Positions 1-9,481 of a DNA stretch of 22,500 bases are shown here, one piece after another; positions within the stretch are counted from its first letter, which is position 1, and each line of letters starts with the position of its first letter. Source of the stretch: Symbiodinium natans. Its lineage: Eukaryota; Sar; Dinophyceae; Suessiales; Symbiodiniaceae. A model generated the notes under the pieces. The model ran no database searches, was not told where the DNA came from, and worked only from the letters and a program-made list of their open reading frames with translations. The position numbers were made by a program, and so were the translations under genes. The stretch lies in NCBI GenBank assembly GCA_905221605.1, contig CAJNDS010001657.1, positions 688,322-710,821 on the forward strand. The letters run 5' to 3'.

Positions 1-470
1 TTTTGTGGAGCAGTGGAAGCCGTGCGGGCGGGCAACCCGCACTTGCTTCAGAGCTGGGGGGGGTGCGTTTTGTGGAGCAATGGAAGCCGTGCGGGCGGGC
101 AACGCGCACTTGCTTCAGAGCTGGGGAGGGGGGTGCGTGTTGTGGAGCAGTGGAAGCCGTGCGGGCGGGCGAACCCGCACTTGCTTCAGAGCTGGGGGGG
201 GGTGCGTTTGTGGAGCAGTGGAAGCCGTGCGGGCGGGCAACCCGCACTTGCTTCAGAGCTGGGGGGCGGTGTGTGCTTTGTGGAGCAGTGGAAGACGTGC
301 GGGCGGGCAACCCGCACTTGCTTCAGAGCTGGGGGGGAGGCCGTGCGGGCGGGCAACCCGCACTTGCTTCAGAGTGGAAGCCGTGCGGGCGGACGAACCC
401 GCAGTTGCTTCAGAGCTGGGGGGGGTGCGTTTTGTGGAGCAGTGGAAGCCGTACGGGCAGTTGGGTGCGC
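1..470. repeat. GC-rich minisatellite, about 8 units of 67-70 bp, each with a hairpin
   Basis: The word GTGGAGCAGTGGAAGCCGTG recurs at 5, 72 (one change), 142, 210, 280 (one change) and 434, giving spacings of 67, 70, 68 and 70 nt. Two deleted units lie at about 341-425. Each unit carries GTGCGGG, a 7-8 nt loop, then CCCGCAC, a perfect 7-bp stem in most copies. Units end in a G run of variable length. No unit contains a stop in any + frame, so three overlapping frames of about 160 codons run through it; these are not taken as genes. The array lies upstream of the first visible thiD exon and may be in an intron of that gene. Left end open at the window edge. Confidence 0.93.
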
Positions 471-561
471 GCTGTTTTATTCTTGACTGAGGTTTGACAT
501 TGAGGTATACATGGTATACTTAACACGCTTGTCCTGTTAACGTTGCTACATCATGAGGCGT

Positions 562-582
562 TGTGCACATGCATGCGCATGC
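562..582. other. Alternating purine-pyrimidine stretch with a 12-bp palindrome
   Basis: All 21 bases alternate pyrimidine and purine. Positions 571-582 read GCATGCGCATGC, a perfect palindrome. Such sequence can adopt Z-DNA or a cruciform under supercoiling (general knowledge); a role here is inference. The rest of 470-702 shows no gene, only a GTATAC-atg-GTATAC inverted repeat near 506-520 and an A/T-rich stretch near 626-638. Confidence 0.6.
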
Positions 583-702
583 TTTTGGGGGTGCGGGAAT
601 AGGTAGCTGCGATCAGATCCAGTAGATATTTAAATAGGCTTTTTGAGCGCAAGCACGTCTTCGGCAGGGATCTTGGGCGAAAAGCTGCTGAAGCTCACTG
701 AG

Positions 703-3700
703 GTCCAGGGCATCTTTCCCATTCCGATCGATTTCCTGCGGGCGTGCCTCCTTAGAAGAAGCATTGGCAACACATAGCTAGACAGACTTAACTTGGTACC
801 GTGGCATGAGGAATGTTTTTTCCATTCTGTAAATTTAGTGTGGAGATGCAAATTAAGGCTCAGCGTAATTTCAATCAGCGAACCTGTTCCAAGGCAAATG
901 GAGTCGGTGCTTACGGACTTCGGAACGGATGTGGCAGTTTGGCTGAAAGCTCGCATTTTGTACACAGGTTGTACCGCATAAGTGAGCAGTGCGGGATGCA
1001 TCCACAAGCAGGGCCCAGCTAACCAAGACCGCGATTTTAATTTTTGAGCCCTGAGCACTCCTGCGATCTATGCACCGCCGGTGAGTAGGCCATTGCCCGC
1101 GCAGGTAAAAACTGGAATGCTGGCCACTTCAGAGATTGTCACAGCTGTTGCGCTGGCGCTAAAGGCGGGCTGAATGGCAAAAACAGTTTGGTACTTGTAG
1201 TGCGGATTGAGGCCTCGTGCTGCGTGTAGAGTTCTTGCAGTTTACGCAACGCCCTGGCCCTGAATGTGTGCAATGCCATGCCATACCAATGCCATGCCTG
1301 GCTGGCGGAGTGTCTGGCAGTTTCAGGAGCATGTTGCACCAGCAGAGCGCTGGCGTCGAATTCTGGTCGTGGACCCTGTGGCTTGGCTGGCAACTTCCCT
1401 CGCAGGGTTTAAGGTTTAATGTTGACCAAACCTCCCCCTTCGTCTCAATTATTTTGTTTCCGCCCCGACACCCTATTGGGGGCGGGGTCGGGCTGTCCTG
1501 AGCCGCCCCCAAGCCCTGACCTATCCAAAAGGGCCCATGGACAAAAAAAAATCCGGCCCTGGACCGGGGTTCCTTAATTGAGGGGGGGTTTTACAATTGA
1601 TTTCCAGCCTTTGGGTTTCTCAGTTAGGGGGGGTTTCAATTGAGGGGGGGTTTATAAAAGCGAGATTAACATTACGGGGCCGGTCTCCTATTCTGCCCTC
1701 CTGGAAATCGATGTTCGCCTCCCGATTCCAGTCAGGCTTTACTAACAGGTGGCAGGGCGGAGGTTGCGGTTGGGGCCGAGCCCCCGTAGGCACGAAGCGG
1801 AGCTCAAGCTATCCACGATTTTCGGGGAGCCGGCAAATCAGTTCGACACACATGAGGAAAATTAAAGGTCATGGCAGCAGCATACATCATGCTGCTTCAT
1901 GCTGCTGTAAATCCTTGCGAGGTTTGCCTGCGGCCGCTTTCCAGTATGAAGTGGAACCCCATAATGTTAGGGCATGACCTTTCCAGGTTATGGTTTCCAC
2001 CAGCGGACATGCGCCACTTGGCTGGGCCATAAATGAAGGCATCAGGTGGGGTCGTAAGCGCGGATGAGTGGAAAAGTGTGGAGCGTTGCCGGTCCAGCCA
2101 GTTTGCACACGGAGTCGCAGAGAGATCCATCATTGAGAGTGTGCTTATACACCGCTTCAGCAAACATCGGCCTGCAGCAATCCAGACATCGGCCGGGGCA
2201 ATATCAGCTTAGAGGGCACACAAGGGCGCTCTAACAAAATATGAACCGCCAGTGGTTGGGAACAAGGGGGCTCCAGGCTACTGCAGCCAGATGCTGTGGA
2301 GAGTGTCAAGAAGGAGCTGCTTCTCGCCCTAGATGAAACTTGCGCCTGGGTTGAGTCCTTATTGTTGGTGGCAAAATGTGCATTTTGCATTGTAAAGAAC
2401 AACTGTAACTCTTCAGGACTTACAGCAACAAAGTGTTGCTTTTTCACTTTTTCATGTAAAAAATATTCTGCAAGAGCTGGTTGACTGGCCACACTCTCAG
2501 AGATGTTGCTTTGGGCCTTGTTCTCAAGGAAGTAAAATGTCGCATTCATGAGCCTGCGCATGTTCTCCCACAATTTCTGGCTAGAAACGACATGGAACCA
2601 CTACCTTTGAGTCGTGGTCTTGGTACCCAACCCTCACTTCTGTTTTAGGGCTTCGGGGGCTTGCAGGGTTTTCGGGTTCAGTGCTACTGGACAGAGGGCT
2701 TGAGGGTTTAGGGTGCCTAAACCCCATACCGTGGGCGCAGGGGGGCGGGGCTGGGCCTCCGCCGCAATGGAGCTACCAAGAACCCCCCTCCATCGGAGAT
2801 TCTTTATCCAAAGTCTGAGCCTCCATCAGATACCTGCACAGCAAACCCGCGATCCAAAATCCGAACCCCAACCGTCATCTTGGAACTCAGTATAATTTTG
2901 AATCTGCACCCGATGCTTCCAAAGCCACTGCGTCTGCCACACCTTATATCAGACATCATAAAACATCCTCTTCCCGAGCCTTGCAACACCCTGTATCTTT
3001 TTGATCGAACCTCTTACACTTCCAGTCGCCCTATCTATACCTCCCGAAAGGGACCCTTAGCCCTAAACCTCAAACCCAAAAGCCCCATAAACCCCAGACC
3101 CTGCGACACAAAAACTCAACACCACACCCCAAAACAATCCGATAACCCTAAAAAGCTCAAGAAGAAATGCGCCTAGACCTGCTCAACTTTATAAACCCCA
3201 TAAACCTATGTCCCGAAGCCCTCCAATCCCTAATTCCCCCCAAACCCTAAACCCTATCTCCCCTACATAAACCCTACAAGCCCTAACCCCTGCATTCCCT
3301 AGCAACCCCATAAGCCCTAAACCCAAATTCCCCTATTCAAACCCGATAAAGCACCCTAAACCCTAGCAGATCTGAAACAGTGCCAATGTAGTGCCATCAA
3401 GTCAGCTCATGAAGGACAGCTACTGGGACACTCGCACCCGAAAGACACCAGATTTTCCCAGTAGCTTCCCTTTATGCTGTATGATTAATAAGGCTCCTCG
3501 TAGCAGAGTGCGCCAGTAAGACAAAGAGTTCTGTGTCGTATCGAGCTTCATGTAGTTCAAGGCTGCCGCTAAGCAAAAAACAAGTCGTCGTAGCAGAGCG
3601 CCAAGAAGCAAGCCTATTCTCGGATATGCCGCGGCATAGCAGAACATGTGCTAGACTCTTGCCTCTTGGTTCCTGTCGTTCGTGGTGTCAGTGATCTGCA

Positions 3701-5466
3701 TGGGGCGACTGCTGTGGGTACTCTGCAAAGCTTTGCTGGATAATGAAGGTGCTACGGTCGAAGCCTAAGCCTAAAGTCGAGTCGAACGAACGGAAAACAT
3801 TGGGGTCAACCGACTTCAACTTCAAAGTCTCGTACTCTGATTGGCTCTTGGCCGGCTGCAAAGGTCGAACAAGTTGCTGCCCAGGTGTTTAGATGTCAGG
3901 CCGCCTCAACTCTCCTCGTGGATTGCCAAGGTTTCCACTGGCGACCATCATCACCCCGAACTTGCCCGAGGAGCGTCTTTCTTCAAAGGGGTTTGAGGTC
4001 GTTTCAAAAGGCACCCCAGCCATTGTTTGACAGCTGTTGACAGTTTGCAGACCTCCACCTCTTTTGCCGCTGCAAAAAGGTCCCCCCTCCCAAAGATTGT
4101 TGAACCAATGGTATTGTAAAGTCGATCAGGTAGACATCGTACACTAACCGCTTAATGTCGCCCCTTTCATGCGAATCACACTGCAACTGAAGCCCTCTCC
4201 TGCGAGGCGAGGCTTCTTTTGGGCCGCGATGGCATCGACACGGCCGCGAGCTCGGGAGACGTTCAATCCATGTCGCATCATGGAATCTTGTAGGCAGGAC
4301 TCGGTCGCGACGGACCTGGGTGGAGCTGCGAACGTCGAACCATCAAATTGCATGTGGGTGCTCTGACATGCGACACCCTCACCGCAACGCTTGGAGGAAC
4401 TCTTTGCTCTTAGCCTTTTGCTGCAAAGAGCTCGATGGGGCCGTGAGTGCCTGAGGTCGAAGCCATGCAGCAGGCTGCCAGGGAGCTTGCGGCCATGGGC
4501 CCTGACTGGGTTCTGGTGAAAGGCGCTTTGGCAGATGTTTTGCTTTTGAGTTTGGCTGGGCGTATCCTTGCCCACACTGGTCACTCTAGTCTCAACGACG
4601 TCGTCTGCATCACGCTAGGCGGTCACCTTGCTGAGAGTCTGGGACTGAGATCGACTTCTGGGACCTTGACCATGGAGGTCTTAGGGCGCTTTGCTTGCAT
4701 GTTGCAAGCAGTCGATGGGGTCTTGAGGCGAAGATGAGCTGGAAGCGCCGCTTGGTGAGTGAATCAACTCTGAACTGTGTCAGTGGCCTGAAGTCTTCCC
4801 TTAAAAGTTTACTCCATTTCAGGACAGATGTTTTATGCGACGGTGCAACTGGCGAATGCACGGCCTACAAGTCGTCGATGCTCAAGACTTCGCACACCCA
4901 TGGCACAGGACGGGCGCCTGCTTGAAGGTAGCGATTCCTGAAGACTCAACAATTCGGAACTGCGTCTTGTCAACTCACAGTGCGAGATATGGCTCAGGGG
5001 CCCTAAAGACCAAAGAGCCACAAGAAGTCAAGCCCAAACTTCCAAGTTGGTTTCGGAGAGAAGGCTGCACGCTGGCATCCTCCATCGCCAGCTGCCTGGC
5101 GAGGGGCATGGAGATGCCCATGGCTGTCCAGGTGCAGGGGCTTAGGGTCATTCCTGGACATCCCCATTCTAAGCACATGTTGTCAGCATTCGGCTTGCTG
5201 AAGCCTGCAGGTAGCATGTAGGCGCATGTAAGCATGGAAGAGTGCGATGTCAAGCGTTGCTGCACCGATGGACGATGGAGAGAAGCTCTTCGAAAGCCTG
5301 CCAGGAGGCAAAGCGCTATGTGAGCGGCGCCATTGCTGCGTCGACGCATCTTGGCCCGTCGCAGACGCGTGGTATTGGGGACCCCAAGCCTGCAGTCGCT
5401 GCAATGCTGAGGCACCTGGCTTTGGGACATGGGCCGCAGGGGCCTATGAACCACAGCCTCGGCCTC
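703..5466 (+). CDS. thiD: Hydroxymethylpyrimidine (phosphate) kinase ThiD, 14 visible exons, 5'-partial
   Basis: Phosphorylates HMP and HMP-P to HMP-PP for thiamine synthesis; ribokinase-like fold. Read exons: 703-743, 894-936, 1105-1164, 1327-1377, 1987-2012, 2277-2318, 3931-3970, 4207-4245, 4456-4522, 4619-4634, 4823-4908, 5064-5131, 5305-5345, 5412-5466. Phases match at every junction and no stop remains. Ordered family motifs seen: VQGIFPIPIDF, VKTGML, ILVVDP|VMVSTSG, ATIITPNLPE, WVLVKG|GHL, HTHGTG|CTLASSIA (GTGC anion hole with the catalytic Cys), then GHGPQGPMNH near the C-terminus. About 225 codons are visible of some 265 in the family; the N-terminal exons with the GSDSGGGAG-type loop were not found and probably lie left of the window. 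Introns start GT (4), GC (6) or GA (3); all 13 acceptors are AG|G. The frame stays open after 5466 to a stop at 5788-5790, so the true C-terminus is uncertain. No fused ThiE or TenA domain was seen. Confidence 0.9.
1577..1652 (+). repeat. Repeated TTGAGGGGGGGTTT elements in thiD intron 4
   Basis: AATTGAGGGGGGGTTT occurs twice (about 1577 and 1638) with a third variant, TTAGGGGGGGTTT, between them (about 1624). Each has a run of seven G. Together with nearby GGGG and GGG runs this could form a G-quadruplex on the + strand (inference). It lies in the inferred intron 1378-1986; nothing else was recognised in that intron. Confidence 0.6.
2636..3370. repeat. Degenerate telomere-like repeats in head-to-head orientation, inside thiD intron 6
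   Basis: From about 2640 to 2713 the + strand has degenerate G-strand repeats (TTTTAGGG, GGGTTTTCGGG, GAGGGTTTAGGG). From 2716, and densely from about 3050 to 3365, it switches to C-strand repeats (CCCTAAA, CCCATAAACCC, AACCCTAAACCCT). At the switch GGGTTTAGG (2704-2712) and CCTAAACCC (2716-2724) form a perfect 9-bp inverted repeat with a 3-nt spacer. TTTAGGG is the telomere repeat reported for dinoflagellates and plants (established). A G-then-C order on one strand is the layout of an end-to-end fusion or an inverted insertion. The stretch 2725-3050 between is only weakly repeat-like. Confidence 0.75.
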
Positions 5467-5790
5467 ATTGGGAGCTTAGCAGTTGGCCGGACAGGGATTG
5501 ATAACCACGAAGGTGATTCAGCTTGGCTGTCGCTTGCGGGGAAAGGGTCTTGCATACCCGAGGCTGGAGACTTTTCGAGTGGTGAGTCGTCGGAAGCCTG
5601 CATCAACTGCCAACAGTGGTATTTGCGGGCACAAAAAAAGATGCAGAGGAGGATGCCCTCATGCCAAATTCTTGCCATGTACGTCAGCTTTTTAGAGGGG
5701 TCGCAGCGACCCACGCAAGTCATAATCGACAGATATCGACAGCCTGGAATATCAGGTGCTGTGGCTTTTGAAACTCGCCCCCTACAGTAG
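5467..5790 (+). other. Open frame continuing from the last thiD exon to a stop
   Basis: The reading frame of the last recognised thiD exon stays open for 107 more codons to the stop at 5788-5790. ThiD proteins normally end a few residues after the NH motif, so this may be a C-terminal extension, or intronic sequence before further exons. A second frame here (about 5622-5720, with KKDAEEDALMPN) also looks coding. No domain was recognised in either. Confidence 0.3.
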
Positions 5791-5827
5791 TGAAGCGGGA
5801 GATCGTTGTGTGTCCGATGCAGGCTAA

Positions 5828-5962
5828 GGGGGGGCAGCGGGAGTGGCAGGGGCGGCAGCACGTGAGCATCCCCTGGCCTTGCAGTTTCGTGCCAGTGCGT
5901 TTGCGGAGGTGAAACAGATGTCTTCGTTTGCAGACACCGTCGGCAAGGAGTGCCATTGTTGA
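5828..5962 (+). CDS. Unidentified open frame, possible terminal exon
   Basis: The frame runs from a stop at 5825-5827 to a TGA at 5960-5962 without an ATG. Its end, from an AG|G acceptor at 5908/5909, reads VKQMSSFADTVGKECHC. The polar composition resembles a protein C-terminus, and a pyrimidine-rich acceptor (CCCTGGCCTTGCAG) sits just upstream at about 5871-5884. It could be the last exon of the thiD transcript or of an unrelated gene. No family was recognised. Confidence 0.25.
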   Translation, partial: GGAAGVAGAAAREHPLALQFRASAFAEVKQMSSFADTVGKECHC

Positions 5963-6000
5963 CCGAAAGCGCGATGAAGGTCAACCTTTGCTCTGTCTGA

Positions 6001-6315
6001 CCGCAGCCGAAAAGCCATGAAATCGTCGAGTCTCAGGCAGCAAGGGTAGCACAGGTGAGGTGCGCTACTGTAGCTGCTGTAGCTGGTGTCCCGGAAGATG
6101 TCCTCCGGAGTCGAGTCTCTATTCGGCTCATGCTGGCTGGAAGGATTTGCGGGCATCGCACATCGACATTGCAAATGGCGCAGACAAGAGCAGCTCCCAT
6201 TGGCAGGCACCAGTCCGGGTTCACAGGTCAGGGGTGCTCACAGTTCGAGGCCATAACCCTGATGAAAACCGTTTTTGTGATTTTGCTAACCATGGTCCAA
6301 GTCGCACGTGGCTGA
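6001..6315 (+). CDS. Unidentified open frame containing AVAGVPEDV
   Basis: A 105-codon frame lies between TGA at 5998-6000 and the stop ending at 6315. Its first half (VESQAARVAQV, then CATVAAVAGVPEDVL) is Ala/Val-rich and loosely resembles the repeated SEA-like surface-protein modules common in dinoflagellate predictions; that resemblance is weak. Its second half is less protein-like, and an AG|GA donor is possible after RLMLAG (about 6143). The frame 6308-6595, overlapping its end, also reads plausibly near 6472-6550 (MAALSGEQTRLSKSSDRLL). Confidence 0.25.
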   Translation, partial: PQPKSHEIVESQAARVAQVRCATVAAVAGVPEDVLRSRVSIRLMLAGRICGHRTSTLQMAQTRAAPIGRHQSGFTGQGCSQFEAITLMKTVFVILLTMVQVARG

Positions 6316-6773
6316 TGGACTGGAGCTTGTGCATGCTTCCACCTGTGCTACAACACACCTCCACTCACATCCATGGGGTTGTCGGAGGCATTCCAGATTC
6401 CAGCGGGGCTCACATGGTGGCACTCCTGTCCCCTGCTGCCCCAATCTGCCGCAGGCGGTTCAGACATCGGAGATGGCGGCGCTCTCAGGTGAACAGACTC
6501 GGCTAAGCAAGAGCTCTGACCGATTGCTTGCTGAGCTTGGTGGAAGACTTGCGCTTTTTTCCTTCTCAATTGCCAGTCCCCAGTTCATATCGTAGAACGT
6601 AGCCAAGCCACGCCACTGTCAACAACACACACGCGCATACGGCTTGACGTACTCTTACTGTACACTTGCTGTACTGCCAGCAGACCACCAGCAGGAGCAG
6701 ACAGCCGAGCCCTCCACCTGGCAACTTACCAATCCACGTACCCTACGCCTTAGAGTCCTAAAGCCTTCAAGCC

Positions 6774-7418
6774 ATGCCAATGCTACAAGCCATGGACCTT
6801 GACTTTGTGCTGTTTTGTCCAAACAGGGTTCACCCCACATGCCACCATAGCCTATATTTGCACACATGCAACCACCTGGCGCCAATGGTCTTCGTTGAGA
6901 GTGCCACGATCGCCCATCCTTCGGAACAGAAAGAGGTGTGGGACGCAGGTCATGTTCTGCATGTTTCCAGTTCGGTTTTCGCAGGGTGTTTCAGGGACTT
7001 GGAATTTGCAGGACTTCGTGTCGAGGTCGTACTTTCACTTGTTTGCCTTAATCTTCTGGATGTCCAGGCGCTCTGTGCATGTAAGTGCCGGGGGAGAGGA
7101 GGAGGGGGTCGAAACGTGCAGCTTTCATTGGGGGGGCCCCCTGTCCCCAGGAACCTGGGGGGTGTGCCACGGATGAGGAGGCCAGGCATGGATGTTCAGG
7201 GGGACGTGGGTCGGGTGTTGTCCCACAAGATCCGATTGGCAGCCTCGAGCTTATGTGGAGCTCTTGACGGTTGGACTGTTGCGTTCCTTCGGGTGAGCGC
7301 CCCGCAGCTAAGGAGCAGCTCGGAAGGAGAAGGGCAGCGGTGCCAGGGCCTTCCCCGGTCTTCACTGTGCAGAGACAGCAGAAGCAGCTTGATTCTTGAG
7401 CAGCCTTGCACCGGTTGA
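6774..7418 (+). CDS. 214-codon open reading frame, no recognisable product
   Basis: This is the longest ATG-to-stop frame outside simple repeats and outside the antisense of thiD. The translation is Cys-, Arg- and Ser-rich with a Gly/Arg run at about 105-115 and no domain I can name. A minus-strand frame (7530-7048, beginning MNNLDGSRKPNRRNTLKHEA) overlaps it and looks at least as protein-like in its first 40 residues. A frame this long can arise by chance in DNA of this composition, so confidence is low for both strands. The stretch 6600-6770 shows nothing. Confidence 0.2.
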   Translation: MPMLQAMDLDFVLFCPNRVHPTCHHSLYLHTCNHLAPMVFVESATIAHPSEQKEVWDAGHVLHVSSSVFAGCFRDLEFAGLRVEVVLSLVCLNLLDVQALCACKCRGRGGGGRNVQLSLGGPPVPRNLGGVPRMRRPGMDVQGDVGRVLSHKIRLAASSLCGALDGWTVAFLRVSAPQLRSSSEGEGQRCQGLPRSSLCRDSRSSLILEQPCTG

Positions 7419-7530
7419 GCTGCCGAGGAATCCCTTTGCGGAGGACCTTCTCAATGATGGCAAGTGCGAGGGCCTCATGCTTCAGCGTGTTGCGTCGGTT
7501 CGGTTTTCGCGATCCGTCCAGGTTGTTCAT

Positions 7531-7891
7531 TGCAAGTGGAAAACTGCTGGATCCTGCCTAGGCACGCTCCCGAAAATCCCGGAGGGCGATGCGGTGAAGC
7601 CTGGCAGCGAGGCGTGGCAAAATGTGGCAAATTGCTACATATCCGAATGTATCTGATCATATCCGCACAGCCAGGGTCCCAAGAATGGAAAGCAGCAACT
7701 TCATGCAACATCGTGCAACCTTTGCAGGGACAAGCCTCACCATCCAAGCCGAATGAGGGCTCCCATGCGACGTGGCGGAATACATAGGGCGTCACGGCAA
7801 GGGCACATTGAGGTGAAGAGAGGGGGAGGCTGCTGGCTCTTCCACAGGCAGATTCGAATCGCTTGCTTGCAGTCTCGGGCAGTGGGCTGGC
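7531..7891. other. Stretch without a recognised gene
   Basis: The tail of an 86-codon + strand frame (7396-7656, ending NVANCYISECI) overlaps this interval but has no known domain. No repeat, RNA gene or strong splice pattern was seen in the rest. Confidence 0.4.
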
Positions 7892-8065
7892 ATGAACAAA
7901 CAAAGGTGGCAACATAGGGAGGAAGATGAGAAAGAGCAGAGCAGGATTGTAATTGATTTCTTGAATCTTGAGGCGTCTGTTGAAATGGAGCTGCGCGGGG
8001 ACTGGGCTGGTTTCGATCTGCTGCCTTTTGGCGACAAGAGCTTTCGCGATTGTGACATTGTGTAG
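7892..8065 (+). CDS. Small acidic ORF (57 aa) or internal exon, unknown function
   Basis: ATG at 7892 to TAG at 8063-8065. The protein is strongly polar: REEDEKEQSRIVIDFLNLEA, then VEMELRGDWAGFDLLPFGDK. That composition is unlike the surrounding non-coding translations. An AG|G acceptor at 7917/7918 and a GT donor at 8060 would make it an internal exon of 142 nt. Directly after it the next frame (8062-8184) reads VEPLESSGALYGAMLKPSRT and continues open to a TGA, so the two may be neighbouring pieces of one gene with an unseen junction or a frameshift. No family was recognised. Confidence 0.4.
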   Translation: MNKQRWQHREEDEKEQSRIVIDFLNLEASVEMELRGDWAGFDLLPFGDKSFRDCDIV

Positions 8066-8184
8066 AGCCTTTGGAGTCGTCTGGCGCTTTGTACGGCGCT
8101 ATGCTCAAGCCCAGTCGCACCGTTGGTTGGTGTGTCCTTCGCCACCTGATCCGACGCCTGTCTGCTTTGCGCGCTCAGACGTGA

Positions 8185-9226
8185 TACGTCCAAGGACAGT
8201 GGGTGGAGAGAAACTTGTAGTGCATCGCCGTGGGAATCTGGTCGTTGTCTCCGGCTGCATCACCACCGTGTGGGGGACCTGTTGAGACTTGAGACGGCAG
8301 GCATACTAGGAGGGGGCCATGGGCTGACCCCTCACGCATGGAGAAGTGAGGTCTCCGATGAAGCAGAAGGCGAACTTTGACCTCAACGTCGGTCAGGCAT
8401 CCTGCTTTCGATTCCGAAGCCAGTAAAATATCCTGGCCGGTACTTCAGCTGCATTGCAGATGATGCAGGTGCCTTTCCACTGCAACCCGCAGCGCTTCGT
8501 TGCCTTCGTGGCGCCAACTGCCATGTCCCGATACGAAGGCCTCAAAAGCATTTGGAAGCCTTAAGCTGCAGCACATTCCTGAGAATCAGCTTGGAACGAG
8601 GCATCAAGCAGTGTGGTACCAGTTCTGTATTGCGAGACGACGGCCAAGCCCTCGACGTGCCGGCATGCATCGGCATACCGAAGCATACGGAAAAAAACAT
8701 TCCAGTCAATATGTTCCTTATGGTTTACCCAGGGGTGTTTCAGCGTGTGCTTAGGCAAGCTCATGATCAACTTCAACAAGAGCCTTAGTGACTTCTGATT
8801 CTGCGCGTGCGTTTTCACTGTCTCTTGCTGTGGGCTGAATGCTTTCCTCAGGGAAGGTTGCGGGCCTCATCGCGCATGCAAGTCCAATGAGCGCATGTTT
8901 GGGAAAAGGGGCTCTCCGCTAAGTGCGCCGGTCCGGCAAGGAACACCAATCCCATGGTACTGCACTTCTCTGGGCTGGCCTACAACATTCGAGGCACGGC
9001 CGCGGCAATTCGCAAGTAATTAAGAAAATTGGCACCAGAAGTTCAAGCCGTCTTCGGCTAAACATCACCGACTTTTTGGAGCAACGGCAACAAATAGCAT
9101 CCTCGAGGCGAGGCGGAGGAGGAGATCGAGGTCACGGAAAAGGAGCGCAAGAAACCCGGCAAGGACGGCTGACATGCTACAGTACGCTACGCTGAAATCT
9201 TGTGGCATGCTTGGAAGGTTTGATCC
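8185..9226. other. Stretch without a recognised gene
   Basis: A short frame near 8352-8429 (SPMKQKANFDLNVGQASCF) follows an AG|G site and might be a small exon. A minus-strand frame at 8818-8561 is polar but anonymous. No repeats or RNA genes were seen. Confidence 0.35.
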
Positions 9227-9481
9227 GTGAAAAGTTGTGTGCCCGAGTCGCTTCCGGAGGACGTGAAAGACATCACGGGCAAGGGACAGGGCAAGGGCAA
9301 GGACTGCAATGGTCTGCAAGAGCTGCAGCGATACCAGATTACGTACATGCTGATCACAGCAAAGAGTATCTGCGCTTCCAAGTTGAAGGACGAGGACGCG
9401 TCGCCCACCCGGCGCCAGGTCCTGCGGGCCTCCCAGCAGGAGAGGGCCCACGTTGCTGAATCGCAGGTGCTGCTGCGTTAG
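9227..9481 (+). CDS. 84-codon polar open frame, unknown function
   Basis: The frame has a KGQGKGKD segment followed by a plausible helical stretch (LQELQRYQITYMLITAKSIC) and a charged end (KLKDEDASPTRRQVLRASQQ). The balance of charged and hydrophobic residues suggests coding sequence, but the antisense frame (9562-9065) is longer and Leu-rich, as often happens opposite a real exon. No domain was recognised. From 9482 to about 9720 nothing was seen; a + frame across 9646-9987 is anonymous. Confidence 0.3.
   Translation: MKSCVPESLPEDVKDITGKGQGKGKDCNGLQELQRYQITYMLITAKSICASKLKDEDASPTRRQVLRASQQERAHVAESQVLLR

Noticed and set aside
1-470. CRISPR-like repeat array
   Set aside because: Units are head-to-tail with no unique spacers.
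3-497. Three overlapping + frames of 157-164 codons at the left end
   Set aside because: They are produced by a stop-free minisatellite unit whose length is not a multiple of three; all frames show the same repeated peptides.
4144-4584. 146-codon minus-strand frame
   Set aside because: Overlaps thiD exons in antisense and has no recognised motif.
5316-5984. 222-codon minus-strand frame opposite the end of thiD
   Set aside because: It is antisense to recognised thiD exons, which explains its openness in part; no domain seen.
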